Positions 34,987 to 48,136 of a stretch of DNA of 64,000 bases are shown in pieces. Where the stretch lies: the NCBI RefSeq assembly GCF_009905375.1, contig NW_027417174.1, positions 1-64,000 on the forward strand, written 5' to 3'. The position numbers and the translations under genes were made by a program. The DNA is from Apium graveolens (Eukaryota > Streptophyta > Magnoliopsida > Apiales > Apiaceae). The first letter of the stretch is position 1. The number at the start of each line of letters is the position of its first letter. Under the pieces are notes generated by a model. That model was not told where the DNA came from. It was given only the letters and a program-made list of their open reading frames with translations, and did not search any database.

Positions 34987-35679
34987 GTAAGTTCCTGATT
35001 GTTTCATTTGTCTTCTCTTTGCATGTTCTTTGCCTGTGTAAGCTAAGATTCTATTTTCATGAAAATTTAGCTTTTTATCTTTATGTTATGCATTTAGTTC
35101 TGGCATTTTAGTATCTTAACTATTTTAGTATCTCGAATCGGTGCAGTCCACTCAGTATCATAAAAAGACCCCTGTCCTTTGTTACTAGACTTTTGGTGCT
35201 TACAATTTGTGATGCCTTTGAACAAACATTTATCGAAGTACTGCAAGTTTGATTTTTTCCAGGTTGTTTTTGCTGGATTCTCTGCTGAATCTGTTGCCCA
35301 AAAGAATAAGTGATTGTAAACCAATGGTACTGATAACTTGCAATACTGTCATGCGAGGGTCTAAGCTGATACGTCTCAAACAGATTGTTGATGCAGCACT
35401 CACATAATCATCGAAGAATGGGTTCTCTTTAGGTATATTTTCTTTTGTTAAAGAAAGACCGAGTACATGAAATAGTGTAACCTGTTCGAGTCACAATATG
35501 AAATATGTGACCACTGATTGATTTGCTGATATGATTCTTATAGTTAGGGACTTGTTGATTCTGATACCTTACCACTAAATGTCTCAAGAGAAATGCTTCA
35601 GTAGCACAGCAGTTTGAAGACGATAAAAAGGAAACTCAGAATATTGTTTTCATGAGTTTCTTGAAAAATACTAATTACG
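34987..35679 (+). other. Captured intron or unknown exon fragments
   Basis: Host-like DNA without a recognised gene. Short frames such as CNTVMRGSKLIRLKQIVDAA (about 35340-35400) could be an exon from another gene. Counterpart at 43031-43723. Confidence 0.35.
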
Positions 35680-35972
35680 TGAGTTTTATGTGCTAATTAC
35701 TAATTACGATCTACCAAATACTCATGCATTCATTGAAATAACTTTTTACGGTTCTAAAAACTCTTATGATTGACGGGAATATGGGAAAATGATGTATTAA
35801 TACTTGAGTAATATACTGTTATCGTTTTCATGAGTTTTATGTGTTAATTACTAATTACGATCTACCAAATACTCATGCATTCATTGAAATAATTTTTTAC
35901 GGTTCTAAAAACTCTTATGATTGACGGGAATATGGGAAAATGATGTATTAATACTTGAGTAATATACTGCTA
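35680..35972. repeat. 151-bp tandem duplication inside the CACTA, unit 1
   Basis: GAGTTTTATGTG...ACTAATTACGATCTACCAA repeats with a 151-bp period, nearly identical. It lies in an intron-like stretch before the PEX14 exons; counterpart at 43724-44016. Confidence 0.85.
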
Positions 35973-36033
35973 TTGTTTTTGTAATTTAAGTTGTGTTAAA
36001 TTGTGCTAAGCATTGCTACTCTGTTAATAACAG

Positions 36034-36629
36034 TCTTGGAGTTTACAAGGTCCATCAAGATACCAAGGTTTTATCTGTGTTTGTAAACTCAGAACCAATT
36101 CGGGAAGATCAACTGGAGAATGCTGTCAAATTTCTTTTACATCTAAAAATTAAGGGATTTCCTGTCCTGTACAGACGTTCCTCTCTGAGAAGAAGGGCCT
36201 TACAAAGGAGGATATAGATGAAGGCCTGTGTTCAGATAAGTAATTTTACTATTCTTAATCATGAAAACATCTTGTTTTCGATGGCAGGATCAAACCCCAC
36301 CAGTTTCAACTGGTCAACCAGCAGGAGGTAACTTATTTAATTCAAATCCAGGCTTCCTTTTTAGGAATGTTGGCAAAATTCTTAGGGGATGGGTAATAGT
36401 CTTGTTAATTGAGTTTTAGCCATTATGTATATTAATGTAGACGGGAATCCGAAGTCATCAATTTTGCAAAAGATCAAGTTTTGGAACCCGCAGCAGATAC
36501 TCCTATTAGCACTGTTTCTAATGTAGGGACCTTGGCGCAATATCAATTTGGATGGAAATAAGCTCTTCTTGTTGTGGGTTTACTGGCTATTTCAGTTGCT
36601 GGGACCGCTTTGGTTTTTATTGTACTTTG
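36034..36629 (+). pseudogene. PEX14: Captured PEX14 exons, unit 1
   Basis: Three exons of peroxin-14, the peroxisomal membrane docking protein for PTS receptors. Exon 36034-~36235 gives VFVNSEPIREDQLENAVKFL, the conserved N-terminal PEX5-binding helix region, then VLYRRS; a missing base after that turns the EKKGLTKEDIDE segment out of frame. Exon 36289-36327 is short. Exon 36441-36629 encodes the membrane span (LLVVGLLAISVAGTALVFIV), preceded by an in-frame TAA at about 36560. The C-terminal half of PEX14 is absent. Identification rests on the first and third exons. Confidence 0.78.
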
Positions 36630-36782
36630 GTAACCCAAGTTGGGTTGGAGCAGTATCCTGTTTTTTGGGTGAAAATGCACAATACATATCGCGTAAATAA
36701 AATCAATAAAATCACTTCTTGTGCTAGTCTCTAGTTTTGTGTTTCCAGTTGTGCTCTAGATCAGTTTGGTAATAAATCAATT

Positions 36783-38035
36783 ATGTCTGCTGCAAGCTTT
36801 TCGGCTCTGGTGGCTGGATCCACCTATGTTGGCTTAAAACCTATCCCGCCAAAGTTGTTTCAGATGAAGGATTCAGTTGCATGGAACAGGAAGACTGTTT
36901 CGAATGGATCTAAAACTCACTGTATGAAGGTACTTTGATCGGAACTTGTATTTTTGTTTTTAATTTTTTTAAGCTGTTTATATTACCACCTTTTGTATTA
37001 CTTATAGTTGGCTCTCGTTTGTGTGTAAACAGACTTGGAATCCGATTGATAACAAGAAGTTTGAGACTCTCTCCTACCTTCCACCTCTCACCGATGATTC
37101 AATCGCTAGGGAAATTGATTACATGATGAAAAAAGGATGGATTCCATGCCTTGAATTTGATGCAGTAAGATAGATACTTCATAATTTCTTTATTAGTATG
37201 ATTAATACATATCCTACTGGAAATGTTCTACAGTTTTTGTTCAGCTAGATAGTTCTTAATTGCTTTTATCTACAATTGCATCAATTTTAAGTGTTAAAGA
37301 GATATGACAATTACTTGTTGCAGAAAGTGTGACTTCTGGTAATTGAATTGTATTGTGAGCTCCCTTTGTTTGGCAAAGATAACATCTGGAATACAACCAC
37401 TAATTCTTAAAAAAATTTGCTATTTGCATCCACTCTTTATCATAATTTAAATTATGTTGTAAACTTTCAGTTTAGCAGGTGTCTTGTTTCTTGATAGTTG
37501 ATAGTGATAGAACTTGACTCCAATGTTAGAAACTGCATATTTTTTATATAGAAAATATTCATTGTGTGTCCGATGTTATCAAATTTTCTATAAATGCATT
37601 CCAAATTGTGGCACTGATAAATAATTTTGTTCAATCTTGAAATTGCCATCTCTGGAGATGAACTTTCTGTTTCTTTTCTCTCTTGCATGCACAAAATCAT
37701 TATATAAATCAATGGCTTGAAGCAATACTCTGTGGTCTGAAGTTTTTTGTTAAGCAGGGGTTGAAATACTGATCTCTTGTTCTGAACATTTTTGTCTACA
37801 GCTGGGGTATATTTATCGCGAGAACAACAGAATTCCTAACTACTACGATGGGAGGTACTGGACAATGTGGAAGCTTCCCATGTTTGGTTGCACGGATGCA
37901 TCTCAAGTCCTCCATGAAATCACGGAATGCAAGAAGGCATATCCTAGTGCTTACATCCGGTGCCAGGCTTTTGATAACATTAGGCAAGCTCAATGTATGT
38001 CGTTCGTCATCCAAAAGCCCACAACCACCTCCTAG
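36783..38035 (+). CDS. rbcS: Rubisco small subunit (rbcS) copy in CACTA, unit 1
   Basis: Nuclear-encoded small subunit of Rubisco, made as a precursor for chloroplast import. Three exons, 36783-36929, 37033-37164 and 37802-38035, join in frame through GT-AG introns of 103 and 637 bp into 170 residues with no stop. Exon 1 encodes the transit peptide, ending THC before MKTW, where processing is expected; the mature part is 123 aa, the usual length. The family signature [18 protein letters not shown] is intact. Introns fall at codons 2 and about 46 of the mature protein, as in dicot rbcS. It follows PEX14 debris by about 150 bp, with no recognisable rbcS promoter boxes. It differs from common leaf forms (for example [20 protein letters not shown] at the end), so it may derive from a divergent rbcS class. 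Confidence 0.9.
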
Positions 38036-38881
38036 ATCCTCTGCTCCTTGAAAAAGTTGCAGTGCGACCCTGTTGTGCTTCTGCATGTTCAATGAAATCA
38101 ATGAGTGATTCCATAGGGGTAATTCAAAATTTCCTTATTCTAAACTGCTTATAGTAGTTATTATTGCTAAAAGGAATTGGCTGTACATAGTTGTTTGTAT
38201 CAGTTGTGTTGTCATACTCAACAAATATATCATGGGTGCATCTGTGCATTTCTTGTCACAAGCGTCCTTATTTAAAACTGGTTTTATATAAGTTTGCATG
38301 TTCGTACTTGCCATATATTTTCAAGGGAGCTTTTGGTCTTTAGAATGCCAGAAATCATTGTTCTAAATCTACTCCAGTTATAAATAGGTGGTTGACTAGG
38401 TCATCAATTTTGATGACAAGTTCCACCTCACCTTTTAACTTGAGAGGCGATTATGTTGTGCTCTTTTTAATAATCTGTGTTATTTCAACCCAGGAATTCA
38501 TAGTCTGCAGTTAATAATCATATTTGACCTTGTAGTTCACCTGCTGGTCCTGAAACTCAAATAGTATAAACGATATTCTTGTTGATGAAAACAATAATGA
38601 GAGCCTGCACTTGCTAAGAAATGCATGCTACCTAGGTAAATAATTCTCTGAACGTTGGAATAATATTAATTTTTTATGTCTGAATGTTGTTGTTTGACTT
38701 GGTTTGGAAGTGCTGCAAAGTTATTTGAGTTGTTTTAGGATATGTTATTGATGATTTCTCTCACTTCTTCCTCTAATGCTTCTGAAAATGCACTCCGACA
38801 CAAGTAAATAGAAACTCATAAGTAATCAACACTTAGTAACAAACAAGTAGACCCAGTATGCACAACTTGAAATACGTCTAA
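38036..38881 (+). other. Sequence downstream of rbcS, unit 1
   Basis: Probably rbcS 3' flank and further captured non-coding DNA. I recognise no other exon. The duplication junction lies at its end. Counterpart at 46080-46925. Confidence 0.4.
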
Positions 38882-39294
38882 GTTGATTGTTCACCTTCAT
38901 CTACATCTATGTCTGCAGCTACAAAGTTGGATCAAGACCAAACATCATGTTTGCAACATGTTTGTGTGCAAGATTTCAAGAAAATCAAAAACAATCACAT
39001 TTGATGGCTGTGAAAAGGATTTTCAGATAATTGAATTGGAATCCAAACTTGGGATTATGGTATCCTAACGGAACTAGTTTTGAAACTGTTGGATACACAG
39101 ATGGAGATTTTGCTGGATACAGGGTTGACAGCAAGAGTACTAGTGGAAGCTGTCAGTTTCTTGGACAAGGACTTGTATCTTGGTATAGTAAAAAACAACA
39201 ATCTGTGTCAACTTCCACAGCTGAGGCTGAATACATAACTGCTGGAAGTTGCTGTGCTCAAGTGCTTTGGATTAGAAATCAGCTAAAGGACTAT

Positions 39295-39820
39295 CACTAC
39301 AACAAATCTGGCCATTTATGACGGTTTTTCTGAACTGAAATCGTCGTAAATGATCCATTTACGACGGAAAAAAAATCGACATTTTTGGTCGAGTAGTAAG
39401 TTCATTTTTTCGTCGTAAGTTAGAAAGTAGGGACCCACATACTCAATAAAATAATAAATCTACTTACGACGGAATATATCATCGTAAGATACAAAATACG
39501 ACGAAAAATAATGTCATAAGTTTTGTACTTACGATGAAAAAAACGTCGGATACTACTTTACAGGACCCACTTTTAATAAGATAAAACATAATTTTACGAC
39601 GTAAAACTGCGTCGTAAGTTAGAAATTTCCGGCAGAAAAAAACGTCGTATTTTAGAAGGTGGGGCCTACAATCTTGTAAAATAAAAATTAAAAAAAATTA
39701 ATATAAAAATGGCTACATTAGGACGGAATATACGAAGAACAGCCGTCATAAGTTTAGTTTACTAGAATAATTACGACGGAATGTATGAAGAACAACCGTC
39801 GTAAGTTTCTTTTCCAGAAT
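39295..39820. mobile_element. Truncated CACTA element end, unit 2 copy
   Basis: Copy of 31265-31790 in the second tandem unit, with only a few base differences. Confidence 0.75.
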
Positions 39821-40433
39821 AAGCAAATACTGATTTACCAGTTTTCAGCATTTTCGGATTTCAAATTGGATCCTAAACCTGTACAATCACAAATACCGAT
39901 CTACATTCAATCGTAGCTTAATCCGAAACCAAAATCAAATAAAAAGCAATCATCCACGCAATTGAATAAATCTAAATTTAGAAACATCTATGAATTTTCT
40001 TCCGTAATCACAAATTAATTAGAATTTTACATTATTTTTTTGATAAATGAGGTCTAGCCTCGTAAAATATAATAAGAGAAAGAATATACAAAAGAGAAAT
40101 GTAAGAATTCTCATCTCTAAGAACAAGCCTCTAAGAGACAAAAAACTAGCACAAAAAGAAAATAGATATACAACCAAGAATAGAACCAAAAGAGAGGCCC
40201 CAAAACATAACCAAAACCAACTAAAAAATCAAACCAAAAATGCCTGGAACTCAAAGTGTCAAGCAAAGAAGACCTCGAAATAAGTCCAAGGAAATCAGTA
40301 AAAGATGGGAGCTCCACCCATAAAATCCCAGTTCGAGAGAACCAAAGCCATATCCAAAAACAAAGCAACATCCAGGAGCATATGCTGCATAAATATCAAA
40401 ATTTTATATCAAAATAATTTTATAGATATATAT

Positions 40434-40595
40434 ATTAGTGATATAATCAAAATTTCATATCAAAATAATTTCATTTGGTTTGACATTTTAAAAGTCAAAC
40501 ATCGGTTTGACTAGTACAACTAACTAGTGTTGAATCTTGAATTGGTGTTTCAATTATTTTAAAAATATTTTCCAACGGTCCAACCGTATGGATGT

Positions 40596-40630
<35 letters not shown>

Positions 40631-40850
40631 TGATATAACCAAAATTTCATATCATAATAAATTTATTTGGTTTGTCATTTTAACAGTCAAACGTCAGTTT
40701 GACTAGTACAACTAACTAGTGTTTAATTCTGAATTTCTGTTTCGATTATTTTAAAAATATTTTTCATCGATCCAACCGTATGGATAACAATATATATATA
40801 TATATATATATATTAGTGATGTAATCAAAGTTCCATATTAAATTATTTTA
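40434..40850. repeat. Tandem repeat with (TA)n, unit 2 copy
   Basis: Copy of 32404-32830 with shorter (TA)n runs, the main length difference in this part of the duplication. Confidence 0.8.
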
Positions 40851-40974
40851 TCAAAATATTTAATTTTTTTTGAAATTCTTGAAATGTCACCCAAACAAAT
40901 AAATATTGACATTAATATGGTTGGATAATGTTATGGATAAAAACTAAGGTTATTATTTGTTGTATTTATTGCTA

Positions 40975-41878
<904 letters not shown>

Positions 41879-42189
41879 CACTACAAGAATAATGTCAATA
41901 GACATCACATATTAGACATCGGTTAACTTTGCCACTGATGTTAAAAAAAGTTTTGACATCACCCCGTGTTTTTGTGATGTCTTTGTTCTTTGTAGACATC
42001 GGTTATAATTAAACTGATGTTTAAAATTCACCAAAAAAAATAAATTCGCGCCCACCTTTTCTTTCCCCTGTTAGTGAAATTTTCATTCAGTTTTTAGTTC
42101 TACATTCCCCCCAATCCCAAAATTCTCCCCCCTTAACCAAATTTTGGTTCCCCCCAAATCAATCTTTAGACATAACAAAATCAAACCTC

Positions 42190-42197
42190 TCTCTCTC

Positions 42198-42277
<80 letters not shown>

Positions 42278-42305
42278 AACTGGAACCTCTCTCTCTCTCT
42301 CTCTG
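42190..42305 (+). repeat. (CT)n microsatellite in captured leader, unit 2
   Basis: Same tract as 34163-34258 but longer, one of the few differences between the tandem units. Confidence 0.85.
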
Positions 42306-42932
42306 AACCTCTCTCCGCTCTCAATCTCTCCATTAAGCCTCTTTCAATTAACCTATCTACTTCGGTAAGTGTTGTATCTACTTGAATCGAACTGGTCTTC
42401 TCTGCATGAACACCAGTTTTAAAAGTTGGGGATTTTTGAATTCAAAACCCTAATTTTGTAAATTAGGGTTTTATCTAATTCGAAACCCTTATTTTTTTTA
42501 TTAATTTAGTGTCTAAACTTGTTGCTTATACTTTTCTTCTCGTTGTATACAGGACCTAATCTGCGAAAAAGATTTAAAACTTTAGGTAATTTGGGTGTTT
42601 CTGGTTGTTCATTTGTATTTTTGTTTGTTTTTTTAATTTTTGTAAATTGTGTAAAGTTAACGATCCTTTCATGTCTACCGATTACATGGTATTCAATTCT
42701 TTCTTGTGATAATGAGCATGTTGGTAGCTAATTCCAATATATACGTTTTTTTTTAAAAATAACTAATAGTTTACTAGTATTTTTTTATATCAGTTGTATA
42801 TAGCTAATTATGTCAAGGGGAACTGTGTTGGATATCTAGTTGAATGAATTTCCTTGTATGTTTTTGTTAACAAATTGTTGTCACTAATTTGTACATGTTC
42901 AGCATTTAATTATAGTTGCTTATTGGATTCAG

Positions 42933-43030
42933 GAAGGTCACAAGGTATGCTTGAACGTCTATGACTTGAGTCAAGGAATGGCAAGGCAGTTGTCAATGAC
43001 TTTTTTCGGTAAAGTTATAGAAGGCATTTG
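42933..43030 (+). pseudogene. Captured PPPDE/DeSI exon, unit 2
   Basis: Identical in content to 34889-34986, inside the complete CACTA. It lacks the exons holding the catalytic His and Cys. Confidence 0.8.
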
Positions 43031-43723
43031 GTAAGTTCCTGATTGTTTCATTTGTCTTCTCTTTGCATGTTCTTTGCCTGTGTAAGCTAAGATTCTATTT
43101 TCATGAAAATTTAGCTTTTTATCTTTATGTTATGCATTTAGTTCTGGCATTTTAGTATCTTAACTATTTTAGTATCTCGAATCGGTGCAGTCCACTCAGT
43201 ATCATAAAAAGACCCCTGTCCTTTGTTACTAGACTTTTGGTGCTTACAATTTGTGATGCCTTTGAACAAACATTTATCGAAGTACTGCAAGTTTGATTTT
43301 TTCCAGGTTGTTTTTGCTGGATTCTCTGCTGAATCTGTTGCCCAAAAGAATAAGTGATTGTAAACCAATGGTACTGATAACTTGCAATACTGTCATGCGA
43401 GGGTCTAAGCTGATACGTCTCAAACAGATTGTTGATGCAGCACTCACATAATCATCGAAGAATGGGTTCTCTTTAGGTATATTTTCTTTTGTTAAAGAAA
43501 GACCGAGTACATGAAATAGTGTAACCTGTTCGAGTCACAATATGAAATATGTGACCACTGATTGATTTGCTGATATGATTCTTATAGTTAGGGACTTGTT
43601 GATTCTGATACCTTACCACTAAATGTCTCAAGAGAAATGCTTCAGTAGCACAGCAGTTTGAAGACGATAAAAAGGAAACTCAGAATATTGTTTTCATGAG
43701 TTTCTTGAAAAATACTAATTACG

Positions 43724-44016
43724 TGAGTTTTATGTGCTAATTACTAATTACGATCTACCAAATACTCATGCATTCATTGAAATAACTTTTTACGGTTCTA
43801 AAAACTCTTATGATTGACGGGAATATGGGAAAATGATGTATTAATACTTGAGTAATATACTGCTATCGTTTTCATGAGTTTTATGTGTTAATTACTAATT
43901 ACGATCTACCAAATACTCATGCATTCATTGAAATAATTTTTTACGGTTCTAAAAACTCTTATGATTGACGGGAATATGGGAAAATGATGTATTAATACTT
44001 GAGTAATATACTGCTA
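43724..44016. repeat. 151-bp tandem duplication inside the CACTA, unit 2
   Basis: Same duplication as 35680-35972, so it predates the 8-kb duplication. Confidence 0.85.
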
Positions 44017-44077
44017 TTGTTTTTGTAATTTAAGTTGTGTTAAATTGTGCTAAGCATTGCTACTCTGTTAATAACAG

Positions 44078-44673
44078 TCTTGGAGTTTACAAGGTCCATC
44101 AAGATACCAAGGTTTTATCTGTGTTTGTAAACTCAGAACCAATTCGGGAAGATCAACTGGAGAATGCTGTCAAATTTCTTTTACATCTAAAAATTAAGGG
44201 ATTTCCTGTCCTGTACAGACGTTCCTCTCTGAGAAGAAGGGCCTTACAAAGGAGGATATAGATGAAGGCCTGTGTTCAGATAAGTAATTTTACTATTCTT
44301 AATCATGAAAACATCTTGTTTTCGATGGCAGGATCAAACCCCACCAGTTTCAACTGGTCAACCAGCAGGAGGTAACTTATTTAATTCAAATCCAGGCTTC
44401 CTTTTTAGGAATGTTGGCAAAATTCTTAGGGGATGGGTAATAGTCTTGTTAATTGAGTTTTAGCCATTATGTATATTAATGTAGACGGGAATCCGAAGTC
44501 ATCAATTTTGCAAAAGATCAAGTTTTGGAACCCGCAGCAGATACTCCTATTAGCACTGTTTCTAATGTAGGGACCTTGGCGCAATATCAATTTGGATGGA
44601 AATAAGCTCTTCTTGTTGTGGGTTTACTGGCTATTTCAGTTGCTGGGACCGCTTTGGTTTTTATTGTACTTTG
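44078..44673 (+). pseudogene. PEX14: Captured PEX14 exons, unit 2
   Basis: Copy of 36034-36629 with the same frameshift and the same in-frame TAA, so the decay predates the 8-kb duplication. Confidence 0.78.
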
Positions 44674-44826
44674 GTAACCCAAGTTGGGTTGGAGCAGTAT
44701 CCTGTTTTTTGGGTGAAAATGCACAATACATATCGCGTAAATAAAATCAATAAAATCACTTCTTGTGCTAGTCTCTAGTTTTGTGTTTCCAGTTGTGCTC
44801 TAGATCAGTTTGGTAATAAATCAATT

Positions 44827-46079
44827 ATGTCTGCTGCAAGCTTTTCGGCTCCGGTGGCTGGATCCACCTATGTTGGCTTAAAACCTATCCCGCCAAAGTT
44901 GTTTCAGATGAAGGATTCAGTTGCATGGAACAGGAAGACTGTTTCGAATGGATCTAAAACTCACTGTATGAAGGTACTTTGATCGGAACTTGTATTTTTG
45001 TTTTTAATTTTTTTAAGCTGTTTATATTACCACCTTTTGTATTGCTTATAGTTGGCTCTCGTTTGTGTGTAAACAGACTTGGAATCCGATTGATAACAAG
45101 AAGTTTGAGACTCTCTCCTACCTTCCACCTCTCACCGATGATTCAATCGCTAGGGAAATTGATTACATGATGAAAAAAGGATGGATTCCATGCCTTGAAT
45201 TTGATGCAGTAAGATAGATACTTCATAATTTCTTTATTAGTATGATTAATACATATCCTACTGGAAATGTTCTACAGTTTTTGTTCAGCTAGATAGTTCT
45301 TAATTGCTTTTATCTACAATTGCATCAATTTTAAGTGTTAAAGAGATATGACAATTACTTGTTGCAGAAAGTGTGACTTCTGGTAATTGAATTGTATTGT
45401 GAGCTCCCTTTGTTTGGCAAAGATAACATCTGGAATACAACCACTAATTCTTAAAAAAATTTGCTATTTGCATCCACTCTTTATCATAATTTAAATTATG
45501 TTGTAAACTTTCAGTTTAGCAGGTGTCTTGTTTCTTGATAGTTGATAGTGATAGAACTTGACTCCAATGTTAGAAACTGCATATTTTTTATATAGAAAAT
45601 ATTCATTGTGTGTCCGATGTTATCAAATTTTCTATAAATGCATTCCAAATTGTGGCACTGATAAATAATTTTGTTCAATCTTGAAATTGCCATCTCTGGA
45701 GATGAACTTTCTGTTTCTTTTCTCTCTTGCATGCACAAAATCATTATATAAATCAATGGCTTGAAGCAATACTCTGTGGTCTGAAGTTTTTTGTTAAGCA
45801 GGGGTTGAAATACTGATCTCTTGTTCTGAACATTTTTGTCTACAGCTGGGGTATATTTATCGCGAGAACAACAGAATTCCTAACTACTACGATGGGAGGT
45901 ACTGGACAATGTGGAAGCTTCCCATGTTTGGTTGCACGGATGCATCTCAAGTCCTCCATGAAATCACGGAATGCAAGAAGGCATATCCTAGTGCTTACAT
46001 CCGGTGCCAGGCTTTTGATAACATTAGGCAAGCTCAATGTATGTCGTTCGTCATCCAAAAGCCCACAACCACCTCCTAG
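44827..46079 (+). CDS. rbcS: Rubisco small subunit (rbcS) copy in CACTA, unit 2
   Basis: Same three-exon structure at 44827-44973, 45077-45208 and 45846-46079, also open throughout. One coding change from unit 1 is seen: codon 9 is CCG (Pro) rather than CTG (Leu), in the transit peptide; a non-coding change lies in intron 1. Pro is the more usual residue in the matching APVAG-type transit stretch. This copy lies inside the complete, TSD-flanked CACTA, so mobilisation would carry it. Confidence 0.9.
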
Positions 46080-46925
46080 ATCCTCTGCTCCTTGAAAAAG
46101 TTGCAGTGCGACCCTGTTGTGCTTCTGCATGTTCAATGAAATCAATGAGTGATTCCATAGGGGTAATTCAAAATTTCCTTATTCTAAACTGCTTATAGTA
46201 GTTATTATTGCTAAAAGGAATTGGCTGTACATAGTTGTTTGTATCAGTTGTGTTGTCATACTCAACAAATATATCATGGGTGCATCTGTGCATTTCTTGT
46301 CACAAGCGTCCTTATTTAAAACTGGTTTTATATAAGTTTGCATGTTCGTACTTGCCATATATTTTCAAGGGAGCTTTTGGTCTTTAGAATGCCAGAAATC
46401 ATTGTTCTAAATCTACTCCAGTTATAAATAGGTGGTTGACTAGGTCATCAATTTTGATGACAAGTTCCACCTCACCTTTTAACTTGAGAGGCGATTATGT
46501 TGTGCTCTTTTTAATAATCTGTGTTATTTCAACCCAGGAATTCATAGTCTGCAGTTAATAATCATATTTGACCTTGTAGTTCACCTGCTGGTCCTGAAAC
46601 TCAAATAGTATAAACGATATTCTTGTTGATGAAAACAATAATGAGAGCCTGCACTTGCTAAGAAACGCATGCTACCTAGGTAAATAATTCTCTGAACGTT
46701 GGAATAATATTAATTTTTTATGTCTGAATGTTGTTGTTTGACTTGGTTTGGAAGTGCTGCAAAGTTATTTGAGTTGTTTTAGGATATGTTATTGATGATT
46801 TCTCTCACTTCTTCCTCTAATGCTTCTGAAAATGCACTCCGACACAAGTAAATAGAAACTCATAAGTAATCAACACTTAGTAACAAACAAGTAGACCCAG
46901 TATGCACAACTTGAAATACGTCTAA

Positions 46926-47299
46926 GTTGACTGTTAAATTCTTTTACATATGTTTTTTGGGTGGTTAATGCAGCACCCATGTGGTTGATTTGATCGTGCA
47001 CATGGCATCTATCCAGTAAGTGGAGGATCGTATTTGCTTGCTTGGGATAAAGCGGCTTGCTCATCTTGTCCTCTACAGTTGTTGAGATATCTAAATAATA
47101 GGAATTTATATGGGCCCTTGCTGTCTTGTGTAGAGAGGATTTATGTCTCAGATTTTGAAGAGTGTTCAAAACGGGATAGTGAAAAAACTATCTTACAATT
47201 TTCATTAGACTGAATGTCTTCAGTTGGTTTCTGGAGAATTTAATAGTTTAGATTTCAGATCATATGTTTTACTATTTTGGTTGACGTTCTCAGACAACA
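46926..47299. other. CACTA interior unique to unit 2
   Basis: Present once. Splice-like marks (AATGCAG, then CCAG|TAAGTGG) hint at another captured gene piece, but I recognise no protein. Confidence 0.35.
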
Positions 47300-48136
47300 G
47301 TTATACAATTAGTGATGTAAAACTTTAAACAATTTGGTCTATAAACTTCTTACACATCACTTTCAATTAAGAAAAGCTGATGTCAAAAAAGATAATGTAC
47401 ATCACTTTAAGGTAAAAAACTGATGTCAAAGAAATCCAAGTTCAAGTTTAAATGAAATATAGAAATCACTTTGTTTAAGATTAAACTGATGTCAAGTAAC
47501 ATTATAAACATCACTTTTAACCAAACAAAACTGATGTCAAAAAAATACAATGTACATCAGTTTCAGACAAACAACTGATGTTAAAGACTAACATGTTCAA
47601 GTCTAAATGATACATAGAGATCACTTCATTCTAGAAAACACTGATGTCTATACGCTAAATTAGACATCACCTTTCATTAAAGAAAGAGATGTTTAATATG
47701 ACATTTTACATCACATCTGTCAAAATTATCGATGTTTTTGTGATAAAAAACATAGCTCAATATATGTTTAATATGTTTTAATAGGTGTAATTTAGTTATT
47801 AAATAATTTTGTTATAGCATTTTTTGTAAAAAATCATCACATAGACATCAGTATTTTTCACTAAAATCGATATTTTTCTGACAAAAAACATAGCTCATGA
47901 TATGTTTAACATGTTTAATTAGGTGTAATTTAGTTATTAAATAATTTACTTATAGCATTTTATGTAAATAATCAACACATAGACATCTGTTTTTTAACTA
48001 AAATCGATGTCTAATCGAGTATAGACATCGGGTATTCATCGATGTCTAGAATAGACATCACCGACATCAACATCGGTTGGGAAACAGCATAGACATCGGC
48101 CAAAAAGCGATGTCTATGGACTTTTTTCTTGTAGTG
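47300..48136. repeat. CACTA right subterminal repeat region
   Basis: About 0.8 kb filled with ACATCACTTT, CTGATGTCAA and AGACATCG words on both strands, ending CTTGTAGTG. In CACTA elements such repeats bind the transposase. Confidence 0.85.

Larger units (their letters stand above)
33858..38881 (+). mobile_element. Pack-CACTA, left part duplicated in unit 1
   Basis: The first 5,024 bp of the same CACTA, with left end, flanking CCA, and all captured gene sequence, but ending at the duplication junction. It lacks a right end and so could not move as a unit, although 33858 could in principle pair with the right end at 48136, giving a 14.3-kb composite. Confidence 0.88.
41879..48136 (+). mobile_element. 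Pack-CACTA carrying DeSI, PEX14 and rbcS sequence
   Basis: A 6,258-bp non-autonomous CACTA (En/Spm-type) element. The left end CACTACAAGAATAATGTC... pairs with the right end, whose complement starts CACTACAAGAAAAAAGTC; 25 of the first 28 bases match. The 3-bp duplication CCA lies at 41876-41878 and 48137-48139. Subterminal regions (41879-42030; 47300-48136) are packed with AGACATCGG, TGATGTC and ACATCAC words. The interior is host DNA with introns in one orientation: a PPPDE peptidase leader and exon, PEX14 exons, then a complete rbcS. No transposase is seen. Introns show the capture was at DNA level. Confidence 0.9.

Noticed and set aside
36783..38035. Organelle DNA insertion as the source of the Rubisco sequence
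   Set aside because: The small subunit is nuclear in plants, and this copy has nuclear-type introns and a transit peptide.
37796..38101. 101-aa minus-strand frame (and the same at 45840-46145)
   Set aside because: It is the antisense shadow of rbcS exon 3, which has clear family homology on the plus strand.
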